In this document: positions 1-11,539 of the stretch, in pieces
Position numbering within the stretch: position 1 is the stretch's first letter
Layout of the letters: the number at the start of each line of letters is the position of its first letter
Source: Lumbricus rubellus
Taxonomy: Eukaryota > Annelida > Clitellata > Crassiclitellata > Lumbricidae
Length of the DNA: 64,000 nt
Direction of reading: 5' to 3'
Assembly (NCBI GenBank): GCA_945859605.1
Contig: OX243814.1
Coordinates: 26,986,230-27,050,229 of the forward strand
Translations under genes and position numbers: made by a program
The notes under the pieces: model-generated
The model's input: only the letters and a program-made list of their open reading frames with translations
The model's database searches: none
Told to the model about the DNA's origin: nothing

Positions 1-382
1 AGTTCATTGCGAGCCTTTGGACTTCTCTGTCTCGGAGTCTATCGTCTCCTTGAACCAGAATCAAAGGATCCAAAACGACAAAAACGTTACGTCATTACCA
101 ATCCTCCAAAATCGTTCCAACTGATTCCGTCTGACAGGGTAAGTAACAGTCTACACCCAATCTCTCTGCATCGCGGTTTATAGCCTACTAAGCTATACAA
201 TGGGCTTCCGCCATCAGTTCGCTCTGCCATCCTCTCTGGTAGTGTATCCTCATCTTTCTCTCGTCTAAAAACTTGCCTGTTCTCTAGGGGCTGAACGCAC
301 TGGGGGCGCTTCTGTAAGGCTCTTGCTGCAAGAAGCGCTTTATAAATGGTCAGATACAACACAATACAATACAATACAATAG
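1..382 (+). mobile_element. 3' end of a non-LTR retrotransposon (CR1/L2-like), 5'-truncated
   Basis: On the plus strand the frame at 190-294 reads YNGLPPSVRSAILSGSVSSS, then FSRLKTCLF and a stop. This is the pattern that ends CR1/L2-type reverse transcriptase ORFs (W-N-x-LP-x-x-(I/V)R ... F-K-x-x-LK-T-x-LF). The conserved W-N is Y-N here, and the frame upstream is broken by a stop just before position 190. Downstream comes a short hairpin (GCGCTTCT ... AGAAGCGC, about 307-340), then TTATAAATGGTCA and an (ACAAT)n tail to about 382. The hairpin plus simple-repeat tail is what a LINE 3' end looks like. The element probably continues leftward out of the window. The shape is recognised by eye; the clade is an inference. 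Confidence 0.6.
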
Positions 383-1974
383 GCAAGTGAGAATATCCTA
401 ATGAGGTAAGAATTTTACGAAGAAGTGGGTATTTTCTTTGTGGGTTGTAATTCAATTTCACTCATTCGTTTCTTTTACCTGAATGAACCTGATGAATATA
501 CCGTTCTGGGTCATCAGCCAGCGGTCTCGCTAGGATTGACAGATTATTCAAACTTTCTGCTCCACTAACTAGCGCTCTCTAGCCAGCTGAGGCTTAGAAC
601 GAGTGCAGTGGCCTCACACTACCACTGTAAAGATGAGTCCGTGAGAAAAAATGACTACTCACCCGCCTTCGTGAGTGCACAGACGCTAAACCATTGAACT
701 CGGTAATATTTTATAGTCACTGTAGGCCTATATAGGCGCCTTTGTAACGGCATGTGCTGTGTTACGGCGCCATAGAAATTGTCGTCATTATTATTATAAT
801 TATATTTTATAGCCTATTATCACTGCTGCATCCATTAGGTCGACCTATAAGAGTCTGCTTCACTTCTTTATTCATACATCGAGATTTCCCCCACTGTTTT
901 CACCTCGAAATTGCATCCAGCTTGATGTGCATATCGGGTTGAGTAGTTTGCTGAAGTGCAAGTAGACCTAGCTTATTATTTCCAGCGAAGCCGATGATAT
1001 TTCTTTCTTTGTCAGATCAGATAGGTGTTGGCGCATTCCCTAAATTACAGTTTGTCATTTTCCACACCGCCTATCTGACTATAGGCTACTTGAATTGTAT
1101 ATCTTATTTTGTAGTTAGGACCACTAATTTATTGTCTTTCGATGCTTGAACCTTATAGGTTTGCCCTATATATAAGGCCCAATTTGCGAGAGTAGGCTAC
1201 ACGTGGGCGTTTAAAACAGTTCGTGTTGACTATTTCAGATTTATGTTCTTCGTCCATTTGACCCGAGAAGTTCATGAGGCAGATTAACTGTCGCAAAAGA
1301 AAAGCCAAGAATGCCAAAAAACAGTCTACACGTCGTTAAGTTTGTCAACGAATTGACTCGAACTCTTTTTCTACTGACTTGCTGCAACGCTCTTGCCCAT
1401 GCAGTCGAATCGCAACTGTAGAAAATAGAAATAGCTAGCGACTTTTTACCGTTTCATTATTTTGAAAACCAAAGAATAGCAAGAGGTTAGATTATGGATT
1501 AAAGAATTGTCTAAACATATCTAAGCAAATAACAGATGCATACTTTTTGTACGAGCGCGTTTTATTATCACGTATTGAATGCCTGTCAGGCGCAGAGGCT
1601 TGAGTTCACGAATAACGGAATGGCACATAGTTACGGTGATGTATTCCGCACAATAGGCTAATAGGTGAGTCGAAAATTGAAAATGCCAGATGAAGAAGCA
1701 GTACTATTTTTTAAGCTGCAGCTTCCAGCTATCTCAGAGCTGATTCGCCTTGACCCAAAATTGCAGGGTGTCGACCTTCTTTCTGGTGACCTTTATTTGA
1801 CCTGTCAATTAGTGACCTTTCGATGACCTTTCGTCAAGTTACTCACGCTTCAGCAGACAACTAACTATGCGTGATTACGTTCAGCTATGCATCGCCTGCA
1901 GTTGCCATTAGCAACGGTCACTAGGCAACGTGCGATTCTTATATCTGCCGCTCTGTGAAGCGTGAGTGAGATGA
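383..1974. other. No gene seen; unique-looking AT-rich DNA
   Basis: No convincing coding region, RNA gene or terminal-repeat element was recognised here. The short open frames (for example 754-942) have no family features. Confidence 0.5.
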
Positions 1975-1980
1975 GAGAAA

Positions 1981-2036
1981 CTGATACATGATACATGATA
2001 CATGATACATTGATACATGATACATGATACATGATA
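1981..2036. repeat. 7-bp minisatellite (GATACAT)n
   Basis: About eight tandem copies of GATACAT, with one unit carrying an extra T. Confidence 0.9.
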
Positions 2037-2146
2037 AAGATTGATCGTTGTTGAGATGTTGTGATATACGCAATCAATGGCTTTCGCTTCATCACGTGCT
2101 GCTTTACTTAGCCTACTAACACTCCCGATTCAATGCCTCCTATATA

Positions 2147-3148
2147 CAGGGTGGGCCAATAGGAATGCAACAACTTTGACGCCTTATAACTTGAACAATT
2201 TTTATCCGACCATCGTGATCAATTTAGTAAATTGAAGGTAATTATCCATTCTACTACTGTGTAAAATCTTGCACTGATATATGGCACCGTTTAAATCAAA
2301 ATTTCGGTGCGGCGCACACCTCTCAATTTTGAATGTAAATAATGAACATCATGGCGCCGCTCACGGAAGAGGATAGAATTTTAATCCGATTCTTAAGAGT
2401 AGAAAAAGAATACAATGCACATCAGATGTTGATAGAATTCCCTTCTAGAAAATGGAATAAATATGCTCTACATCGATTGATTAAACAAATTGATGCCACG
2501 GGAACGTCTAACAGCCGCAACTGTGGTCGCAAACGTTCTCCCGCCGGCGCATCGTTCACGTCATACGGTTGCCTATCTGAACGCTAACGTACCAGAGTTT
2601 ATTGAACCGGAGAACTGGCCACCGAGCAATCCGGATTTAAACCCGGTCGACTATTCGATCTGGGGTTGTCTTCAGCAACTGGTCTATCGTGAACCGATAC
2701 GTGACGTTGAACATTTGAAAAAATTGACTGTTTACTGCTGGGCTGAAATAACCCGAGCACTGGTGGCCTCAGCCATTGATCAGTGGTCGTCTCGTGTCCA
2801 TGCTGTCATTAAAGCACGTGGTGGACATATTGAATATTTGTTTGACTTATGATAAATTCACTCAAGATACGAGCCGTTATTAATTGTTAGAACTATTGAT
2901 TGTTTAGAATCGAGTCATTGACATATTCAGTTTAAGACTTTTGGTTTTTTCTTGCAGTTTCATCGCAAAAAAGAGACATCGAACATAATAGCATTATCTC
3001 AAAACGTCGTAACAGTATCTCTTAGATATTTTGCAGAATGATAAAATGGATAATTATATTCAATCTGATATATAGGCCAAGACGCTCAGATAAAAATTGT
3101 TCAAGTTATAAGGCGTCAAAGTTGTTGCATTCCTATTGGCCCACCCTG
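2147..3148 (+). mobile_element. Internally deleted mariner-type transposon
   Basis: The element is bounded by inverted repeats that match perfectly over 60 bp (2147-2206 and 3089-3148), starting CAGGGTGGGCCAATAGGAAT. Both ends abut TATATA, consistent with the TA target of the IS630-Tc1-mariner superfamily. It is about 1.0 kb, shorter than typical autonomous mariners (about 1.3 kb), because the centre of the transposase is missing. Perfect 60-bp ends imply fairly recent mobility or gene conversion. Confidence 0.9.
2342..2852 (+). pseudogene. Mariner transposase, catalytic centre deleted and frame shifted
   Basis: Two parts of a mariner transposase are joined out of frame. The N-terminal part starts at ATG 2342 (MNIMAPLTEEDRILIRFLRV ...) and runs to about 2535. 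It covers the first helix-turn-helix of the DNA-binding domain and ends in a GRKRS basic stretch. The C-terminal part, in another frame from about 2538 to the stop at 2852, begins PPAHRSRHTV and contains WPPSNPDLNPVDYSIWG, the hallmark around the last catalytic Asp of mariner enzymes. The segment between them, including the first two catalytic Asp residues and the second half of the DNA-binding domain, is absent (roughly 170 residues by comparison with the family). It cannot encode active enzyme, but the intact ends could still be mobilised in trans. Confidence 0.88.
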
Positions 3149-4452
3149 TATATAGCGACGCAACAGTCCTTGGTCTGTCTGTCCGTCTGTCTGTTTGTCC
3201 TAGATGTAAAAATGTGATCCAATCTTATGCGAACGTAAGCCAAAACCGTTGTGAAAGTATATAAGCGAACTCTTACAAAATAATATAAACTAACTCTCAC
3301 AAAGACAAGCGTATATACTCTTGCAAATAGTAATCATGCACCTAACGACCCTTATTAGGTATAGGCCTAAGCCTGGGTAGGAGCAAGCCATCTCTCAAAA
3401 ATAGTCATCCATCACAGAAGTTACCCATATTTTGTCTGAAATGAGATGAAGGCAATTCAGGGCAAGTCACCATCATGCTTGAATGGTGCTAACGGTTTAT
3501 GACTTGCATCAAATCTATTACGGCTGCTTCCACTTCTGGTCAATGTTCACACTTACAACCTTTTCACAGCGGACTCTGAGACGTCCTATAGCTGAGTTGA
3601 CATTGCCGTTAGCCACAGAGGACAAATGAATGCCATCCGCATCGTTTCTGTAACCACACAAAAATTATTGCATAATTATGTTTTTGCACGTTACTGGGTC
3701 CATGGGTCACTCAAGCAATGAGCAGCATGATCAAATTAAAGATGCTGTTAACTTCAATTACTTTTATCCAGAGTAACCTCAATTATGCTAATAACTGGAA
3801 AGTTTCTTTCACGACGCTGAGCCTTAAAATTTGGCGTTATAGTCTATACACTGAAACAATGTCTTCAAAATTATTATTATTCACCGTCACGCTTGGTGCT
3901 GACGATTTCTTACTTGCATCAATCTCTAATGTTTACACTTCTGATCAGTCCTTGAATATAATATACACTATATATAGTGTATACATATATGCTTTTTTTA
4001 TATACACTCATAGATCTATATAATTATATACAATGCTGTATAAAGTATATTGTATTAATTATTTTGGGTATGCATAGACATTATACAATGTACATGGCAG
4101 GACCTGGCAATGGCACCAATCAATTGCGCACAACCGCATTGGCCATTTACCTTGCAAGTCTGTTTGCTGACCTTGCTCGCTTTATGGACTTCAATGTCCA
4201 CACCGATCGACGAAGTCCGATAATGTTGTTCGGTGAGTTAGTAAGTAAATACACTCATGGCGCAGCAGCTCGCAAACGACGGCAGATATTTGAAACGGCA
4301 TTGCATGGAAAAAACGATTGCGACTGAATTATTAAGATTGCATAATCGACCGACTGCTGCTAGTCAAACAGAATCAGAGACAGACTAAGTGCGATGGAAA
4401 TCAGACTTGCCGTTTTATAGATGTCGCATTGCGAAATCTATATAGTGCGCTA
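3149..4452. other. No gene seen; AT-rich stretch with a palindrome near 3955-4035
   Basis: No recognisable gene. Around 3955-4035 the sequence is an AT-rich near-palindrome (TATACACTATATATAGTGTA). A short TCTGTCTG run lies near 3173-3200. Confidence 0.5.
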
Positions 4453-4845
<393 letters not shown>

Positions 4846-5419
4846 GGTGTTCTAATAGTTGTACGGATCGTGACGGATGAAAGCCAGACTGTCCAACATA
4901 GGCTACAAGACATCAGCTGCTGAAGCTTCCAAAACGGAGCCATTGGTTGGTGTGCCAAAATACCTCAAGGTAAGACAGGACGCTCAGAACCTATACGGTG
5001 GATTAGCCAGCAGCTAAATGAGAGAGAAAATTAAACTCTCTAATCATGGTTAGAATGGCCCCAACTTTTACAAACGTAAGACGAGCTGATGATGATGATG
5101 TATACGAGAAAAATGAATGGAAGGTTTGAATGCGGACAGCAATGATAAACTATCGAGGTTCTACTCACCATGAAAAGTCTCTGACAGAGGTGTCCATTAC
5201 GCGAGAGACTATACTAAGCATTGCAGCTCTCGTGTTTCCGAGCCACTCATCATTTTTAATTGCAGTGTGGGTGGCGTCGTGTTAATGACCGCAGAGGCTT
5301 TTCTGCTGAATACATTCAACTTTCATGAGACGCTGACAAAGCGTCCTCTTCGAAGAATTCGCTATCGCATAAGGTCGTGGATCATTAGTCAATACTATAG
5401 GCCTAGCTCCTATAGCTTC
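4846..5419. other. No gene seen
   Basis: No coding or repeat signal beyond a short (GAT)n near 5087-5100. Confidence 0.4.
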
Positions 5420-5850
5420 ACCTCTTTCCCTGGTCTTTATATGTTTCCATGTTCTTCAGCTCTTTCCCTGTTCTTCCTCTGTTTGCCAGCTATAAGTCTC
5501 TTTCCTTGTTCTTCCTCTCTTTCCATGTTGTTCCTCTATTCCTCTGTTTTCCTCTGTTTTCCTGTTATTTCTCTCCATAGGCGTAGAAGACGGGGTTCCA
5601 GAGGGGCAAATGCCCCCCAAATTTCGGGCAAGTCTAGTTTTCGGGCAAGTAAACCCGGGAAAAAAATCTATATAAAATTTTCGGGCAATTTCGACCGGAC
5701 GACTAAAAAAAAGCTCGTCAGATTTTTCGGTCAGAAGTTAACTTTTGCCCCCCCCCCCCCACTTCTCAAATGTCCCCTACGCCTATGTTTCTCTCTTTCC
5801 TTGTTCTTTCTCTCTTTCCCTGTTCTTCATCTCTTCAACCTTCCTGATGT
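5420..5850. repeat. Degenerate pyrimidine-rich minisatellite, split by a MITE
   Basis: Variants of a CTCTTTCCCTGTTCTTC unit (about 17-18 bp) run from about 5420 to 5575 and resume from 5788 to about 5835, on either side of the MITE at 5576-5787. Confidence 0.7.
5576..5787. mobile_element. hAT-like MITE, CATAGGCGTA family (copy 1)
   Basis: Terminal inverted repeats CATAGGCGTAG... and ...CTACGCCTATG, flanked by TTTCTCTC on both sides (8-bp TSD, but in pyrimidine-rich DNA where this could arise by chance). The interior has TTTCGGGCAAGT repeats, one GACGACT-A7-GCTCGTC hairpin module and a C-run. Related copies lie at 21500-21820 and 27536-27939. Confidence 0.82.
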
Positions 5851-6450
5851 AAATCTGTTATATTAGATATCGCATTGGCCACCGCGGTCATGAAATGGTT
5901 TCAGATGAAAAGATGAGCTTACTGCTTGTTAGAACTAATTATGACTTGTGGAAACAATTTGTGAGTTTGCAACATATTCAGCATGTTATATGTATAATAT
6001 TGTATAGTCTATAATAGTTTCAGTCGCTTTTTCAAGGTTAAACACGTAGTAGGCCTACTGTGTTAGATCTTTAAGAGATGACTTGCATGCAGGTCCATTA
6101 AATAACAGTCTAGTCTGTGAACAATCTAATCCTGTAACCCAATCCAATCCACTGAATCCAGACAATTATAGTCATGGTATCATTTAATCTGTAAAACAAT
6201 CAAGGCTTATACTGAACAGTTTTTAGTTTTTTAAATATATTTTTATATTGAATTTATACTTTTTTCAGTGACGCAAGACTTCAAATGAAATAAATCTCTG
6301 TCCAGTCCTGCATTGTAAATAATCGATGGTGATCACAGCAGATGGTCTGGCAGATGGTCGTTCGTCTAATTCACTAAAAGCAGATTGCAGGACGCCAATA
6401 CTATTGACGTGGGCACTTCTGCTGAATTCTATAGGCTACTGTATATTTAC
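5851..6450. other. No gene seen; AT-rich
   Basis: Nothing recognisable. Confidence 0.4.
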
Positions 6451-6480
6451 GCAGTTGATACGAGTCGGTACGAGTTGATA

Positions 6481-6841
6481 CAGGGCTTTTTTAACGTGCT
6501 GCAGTCTGTAGGTGCAATCACGTCCTAAAAGTTGGGGGACCATAATGAATCACGTCCTAAAAGTTGGGGGACCATAATAATAAAGTTAGGAGACCACTCA
6601 AAAGTTGGGGGGGACGCGTCCCGTGGGTCCCATAGGGTGGTTGCGCCTATGGCTGCAGTTGTACACAAAATGTGCAGCTCTAAATGGATTTGTGCACTTG
6701 TATAGAAGCATGCCAGTAGCCTATATACAGTTAAAACTATAGCAGAAGTCACTGTCCTGCGATTGGAAGTAATTTACCATGGAGAATGGGAAAGGAAAGA
6801 AGGTGTTGTGTAGTTCTAAAAATTCGTTAAAAACAGCCCTG
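6481..6841 (-). mobile_element. hAT-like MITE, CAGGGCTTTTTTAACG family (copy J3), with a nested MITE
   Basis: Starts CAGGGCTTTTTTAACGTGC and ends TTAAAAACAGCCCTG. It is the reverse orientation of the copies at 15920-16112 and 49766-49939, sharing the TTGTACACAAAATGTGCAG segment. Flanking 8-mers are AGTTGATA and AGTTAGTA (6 of 8). A second element (6507-6652) interrupts it. Confidence 0.82.
6507..6652. mobile_element. MITE nested inside the J3 element
   Basis: Left end TGTAGGTGCAATCAC and right end (reverse complement) CCATAGGCGCAACCAC are inverted repeats. They are flanked by CTGCAGTC and CTGCAGTT (7 of 8), which lie within the host J element. The inside is three copies of an AAAAGTTGGGGGACC unit. 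Confidence 0.72.
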
Positions 6842-6922
6842 AGTTAGTACGAATTGATACGAGTCGATACGAGTGGTGCGAGTTTATACGAGTTGATACT
6901 AGTTGGTACGAGTTGATAGGAG

Positions 6923-7613
6923 CGTCCTTTGCCTCGATTCCAAACATGACAATGAAAATCCTGTTTATGGAAGTTGCTTTCCAATCCAAATAGCCTACGG
7001 ATAATAATATTTTCTGGCGTAGCCTACTATTCGCAAAGCTGTATCTTTCATCTCTGCCGCTGTGCAAACACCGCTTGCATCAAATTTTGCCGTAGAGCAA
7101 ACACTTGTATCTAACAGAGATGAAGTGACCAGCATGCGAATATTCCCCTTTTATTTTTGTGCCTCTTTTACTCATTCTATTTTCACATACCGAGACAGCA
7201 AACGCAGAAGTAGCACACACAAAGGATATTACAGAGAGAAAGAGAGAGAGAAATAAAAAACAAAAAGAATAAAAAGAGAGAGAGACATTGATGGTTGTGT
7301 GAGAGCGCCTCCGAGAGGCTCTTAGGACGAGCAGTATACTATTATGCACGTATGGCAAATTAGCTTTATACAGAAAACGAAATTAGAAGAGTCGGGGACT
7401 GTAAGCAATTAAATTCGCCGTAAATGTCACAATATATTTATCTGATTCTGGTACTTTTGATCCTGTGATATGGTTTGGTGACCTTTAAAAAAACTCATTA
7501 TAAAAGCACCTCTACAATGTGTATAGGCCTATGTCTATATTCTTGTTGTGACGCGTTAGATATTGGCTTATTATAAATAGTAATTAATTCATATACTCAT
7601 TCATTTCAAAAAT
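6923..7613. other. No gene seen; purine-rich run near 7230-7285
   Basis: Only a (GAGA)-rich stretch stands out. Confidence 0.4.
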
Positions 7614-7960
7614 TTATATAGCGCCTCTTCAAGAAACCTACTCAGAGGCGCTCCCAGCCCAGCCACAGCTAAAAAATGTTTTGAGCTACTTATAAAAAGC
7701 AGGTGAATTTAGCCTAGGCATAAGTCGCAAGTTTAGTGGGAGGCCATTCCAGATAGCGGGACCCATAGTAGAAAAGACTCGCGCTGTCTTGTAGAAGTGC
7801 GAGGTCGAGGAACCAAAAGCTCCCCCGTTGTCGCAGAGCGAAGGGGTCGACGGGCTGCAAGGTCGAAGACTGGTCGACAAAGGCTAGACATGTATGATGG
7901 AGCACAATCAATAAGGCATCGCCAGACAAGTGCAACAACTCGTTGCTCATGAGTAAAAGT
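7614..7960 (-). mobile_element. CR1/L2-like LINE, 3' fragment with hairpin tail
   Basis: Reading the minus strand from about 7955 downward, one frame gives LVWRCLIDCAPSYMSSLCRP and RRPLRSATTGELLVPRPRTS. After a frameshift near 7800 another frame gives FYKTARVFSTMGPAIWNGLP and LNSPAFYK. These are the successive blocks of a CR1/L2-type ORF2 C-terminus (APSYLS ... LRS ... L-VPR-R ... RAFS-x-x-x-P-x-x-WN-x-LP ... FK-x-LKT-x-F). A TAG stop falls inside the last block, before LKTFF. The 3' end is the hairpin AGCGCCTCT ... AGAGGCGCT, then TATAAAT and an ATGAATGA tail. The same tail ends the tRNA-headed SINEs in this window. The copy is 5'-truncated and dead. Confidence 0.82.
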
Positions 7961-8239
7961 AAGCATGTCTAACTCATTTGATATTATTATTGATGACATT
8001 GATTGAGAAGAAAAATGAAATGCCAAATAAAAAAGGAAGGAGGTCGAGTGAGCGAAACCTAAAACTTGGCCAAAACATATGCATTGGGCACAGGACCGCA
8101 TTTAGGTTGGTAACAAAGGTGTTGCTGCAATCGGACACACGCAGTTTTGAAGGACCCGCAGCTTCATTTATGTGCGTGGTTTACCGGTGGGTTGTCAGAG
8201 GAGCTTTGACGGTCAATAACAGCACCCCGACCCACATTG
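7961..8239. other. Short spacer between LINE fragment and SINE
   Basis: No gene recognised. Confidence 0.4.
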
Positions 8240-8442
8240 TGGGGCGCGGTGGTATAGTTGTTATGCTCATTGCCTTGCAGCCGGAGGGTTGCATGTTCGA
8301 ATCCACCGCAAGTCGCCGCGTATAGGGACCTTGGGCAAGTCCTTCACTCGCAATTGCTCAGCGCTTCGGCGTGAAACTCCGAATCAGTGTCCGCGCTGTA
8401 GTCGGGAGCGCCTTTGAGTAGATAGTTTGAAGGGCGCTATAA
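8240..8442 (+). mobile_element. tRNA-derived SINE (copy 1)
   Basis: The head begins GGGGCGCGGTGGTATAGTTG (A-box-like) and has a GTTCGAATCC B-box at about 8295-8304, spaced like a tRNA gene promoter. The body contains CCTTGGGCAAGTCCTTCACT and CTTCGGCGTGAAACTCC. The end is the hairpin GGGAGCGCCTTTGAGTAG ... AGGGCGCTATA. Other copies are at 9922, 13493 (minus), 35141 (minus), 43808 and 58760. It would be transcribed by RNA polymerase III from the internal boxes and copied by a partner LINE. Confidence 0.87.
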
Positions 8443-9921
8443 CATGCACGCACACAAACAGACATCAACCTTAAAGGGAGAAAGTCGCGTAGAAGGAAAG
8501 GAAAGAAAAACGTGCAGACTAAGACGACTGTGTGGAGTAAAAGAAGATTAGCGGGTGGTCGCGTGATCGATGGACTATGGAAAGCCATTTTATCCGATGA
8601 ATGAAGAAGGACGCCAACAAAATGAAGATATTCAATGTGAAGTCCATTAGTTCAATTTAGTTGTCAGTGAAACGGTAGACTAATGGGAGAAGTAAATGGT
8701 AAATAGGCCAAAAGTATCGACTTGATGCGCCGAGCTCCATGGCAGCTGATGTGAGGTAAAAGCGACCGAAACAGGAAGGAAACAGAGATAGGTGTTCACC
8801 TATACTCAGCGCACTAAGACAAAAATAAAGCATGGATACCGGTAATGTACAGAATAATGGTCCACTTAGGTGACAGTGGAAAGAAACCGCGATTTTTATT
8901 AAACAGACAGTCAAACAGGACCCGGGTCGTCTTATCCATTAAGCACAGAAGACACTATGCCTATGACCTACGAAAGTAAAAAATAAGTGATTGAACAATA
9001 AATGTATTCATTGCCTAAAAAATAGAAAACTGAAAAAGTTAATTAACCTTAAATTTTGCACTGAAATCTATTAAGTTAGCCTAAGCTGTGTTACATTAGG
9101 GCGATTACGCCGATTAGGCTATTACGGTATGTCAGTTTTGCGCTCTTTACATTAGCGCGACCGCATTAAACGTCCTTAAAATTAATGTCATTTCTGGCAT
9201 TAAGCGCTCATGCATCTTGATAAACAGATGAGTTCACGTGAGTCACGGAGAGTGACATAACGCCAAGAAATAACAAGAATAGAGTCTAAAATTAATATGT
9301 TTAACTCTAACGTCAAGTTGGCAGTTGGGGCGTATACGAATGCGAGAGTGCCTGAGGCCTATACGACGACCTTGAAACGGCCCAGATCAGGACGATGACA
9401 AGCTCTGTATAGGCCTACGTGCAATGCATATAGGGCCTTATAGGCTACCAACATGCAGACCTGCCAATGTTCTCTACCGGTAGTCTGTTATTTCTGTGTC
9501 ATGTAATCTCAATGCGCACCTGTCAGCTTCAATTAATTAATACAGAATATAGTTACACCGACTTTGTTTGAAATTTCAAGAATTTTTGAGAATACCATGA
9601 CAAAATAGTCATAGTCTCATAGGCATCTAGGTGGAATAAAACCTTTCTTTCACTAATAGACCATAACGTTGGCATTTCGAAGTCCACGGAGTCCACGGAG
9701 CTGAAAAATGTCGCCCTTACATGTAGGCCTATTATACAACAAGCTTCATTAGAGAAAATTTGCAGGTATATAAAAATAAAAGCGCAGAATAATGATTCAT
9801 GAAAGCTGGCATTATGTTCACCTTTGCCTCTGCAACTTTGAACTCCGTGGATGTAAAAACGGGCACCATCTGCAGGTCTCTCTTTCTGCATATATCGAGA
9901 CATAGGCTACATGTCTCTCTG
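8443..9921. other. No gene seen
   Basis: About 1.5 kb with no recognised coding region or repeat family. Open frames at 8657-8914 and 9553-9903 have no family features. Confidence 0.4.
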
Positions 9922-10116
9922 CATCGTGAGGCGCGATGGTGTAGTGGTGCTGTTCGTTTTCTTGGAGCCTGAGAGTTTTAGGTTCGAATTCACCCTTAGG
10001 CAACCACGCAGGGACCTTTCACTTGCAATTGCTCGTGCGCTTCGGCGTGAAACTCCGATGCAGTGTCCGCGCTGGAGTCGGGAGCGTCTCTGAGTAGAGA
10101 ACTTGAAGGGGCGCTA
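9922..10116 (+). mobile_element. tRNA-derived SINE (copy 2)
   Basis: Head GAGGCGCGATGGTGTAGTGG, B-box GGTTCGAATTC, then the CTTCGGCGTGAAACTCC body and the hairpin tail GGGAGCGTCTCTGAGTAGAG ... GGGGCGCTA. A short internal deletion removes part of the GGGCAAGTCC block. Confidence 0.85.
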
Positions 10117-10690
10117 AAGAAATGGAGAATTAATGAAATAAATAAATCTGTATGTCTGTCTGTCAGTATGTTTTTGTATGTCTTTGCGTTTCTGAAATGG
10201 TTGCAAATGTGGCATATAAAGTACATCGGTGAATCACTAACTACTAACTAAGCTTAGTCAACAATTTGTTACTGTTACCATCCGCAGTTCCGTCTAATTA
10301 GATTACGCCACCATTTGACCCTACTGGCCTATCAGTCAATCTTGAAACTGCTGGATGCTACTAATAGCTGTTGACATCTATTAACTGGGATTGTTGATAT
10401 GTCATTGTGTTCGGCATTTGATCTGCATGTATTCTTTTATAATTTAATTGTTTTATAATTATTAACATCATCAATAGCCTACATTGCGTAGGCTACGTTG
10501 TTGCACCCAAAAAACTTGTTTAATATCTACATACACTCGGAATAATTATGAAGCACTCAATAATTATTATAATGGTAAACTTCCACATTGATTCGCATGT
10601 AGCCTATACATATGCAATTATGCATACTTGAAGACATAATTATACACATTGATATAATAGCATATGTAGAATTGTAGATAATATTATTCT
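10117..10690. other. AT-rich DNA, no gene; inverted repeat near 10647-10735
   Basis: CACATTGATATAATAGCATA (about 10646) is repeated in inverted form as TATGCTATTATATCAATGTG (about 10715), giving a potential cruciform at the start of the next direct repeat. Confidence 0.5.
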
Positions 10691-11508
10691 ATAATTATAA
10701 TAATGTTATATACCTATGCTATTATATCAATGTGATAGGTATTATATAGACCTACAAACAAGGATATAGTTATATCTACGATAGAGCAACGTATTTGACT
10801 ACTGCCTGCCCCAATCAATGGTGGATTATATTGAATGGCGAATAGTCTACAGTGGTCCTTGTACTGGGACAGTCGGTTCTCCTCATGAGAACGTTAAACG
10901 TCCCCTTCAACTCAATGCCATCGCCCCCCCCCCCCCATCATCATCCGCCGTCTGGTGCCTTCCCAGAAAGCCCCTGGCAGCTGAGACCCAGTTCAAATAA
11001 AGCGTTGGCGGTTGTGACGAAGCTCAGTGTTTGCTTAGACCAAGAGATGAGAGCGCGGCACTCAGACCACAGAATTACTTGTGACGATCTGTTTTCAATG
11101 TTGAACGTGTAAACATCAGAGAGAGACGGACCAATAAGTAAACAACGTTGTCCGATTGGCTGGCATCGATGCTATGTTTTGACATCTTCGTTCGTCGACT
11201 AGAACCTTGGGTGCCACGGTGAATAAAACTCCATTCACTAGTGTGTTTATAGTCACTATTAGTTTTGACCATTTATTTTCCTGGTTATGCAGCTACTCTT
11301 AGAGACATAAACTGTTATAGACACACCCAACGGTAGTAGCAAGGGCGGATGTAGAAATTCTCGAAGGGGCCAACATTTTTGGTCTTGAGTCTGAAAATAT
11401 TTTTCGTTTGTCTTTGGCAAAAAATCTCATGACTTCTTTAGTCGTAGGCTATAGGCCTACGCTGCTTTTCTCTCAGCCACCTTTTCTGTTGCCCGTTGCC
11501 TTTTTCCC
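10691..11508. repeat. 0.8-kb direct repeat, copy 1
   Basis: Nearly the same sequence recurs at 12134-12937, in the same orientation and order, from ATAATTATAA through CTATTATATCAATGTGATAG, a C-run at about 10925 and GGACCAATAAGTAAACAACG, to CCCGTTGCC. Scattered substitutions and small indels separate the copies. Matching 86- and 105-residue open frames within it are not family members. The end of the repeat lies inside a hAT-like MITE (starting about 11340) that is truncated in this copy. Confidence 0.88.
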
Positions 11509-11539
11509 ACTGTACTTTTTTTTTATCCAGACTGTTGAA

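Larger units (their letters stand above)
6452..6922. repeat. 10-bp minisatellite (TACGAGTTGA)n split by a MITE
   Basis: Units such as CGAGTTGATA and CGAGTCGGTA occur at 6452-6480 and resume at 6842-6922. The 361-bp MITE at 6481-6841 sits between them. Confidence 0.8.

Noticed and set aside
8240..8330. tRNA gene
   Set aside because: A- and B-box-like sequences are present, but the cloverleaf arms do not pair convincingly and the sequence recurs as the head of a SINE.
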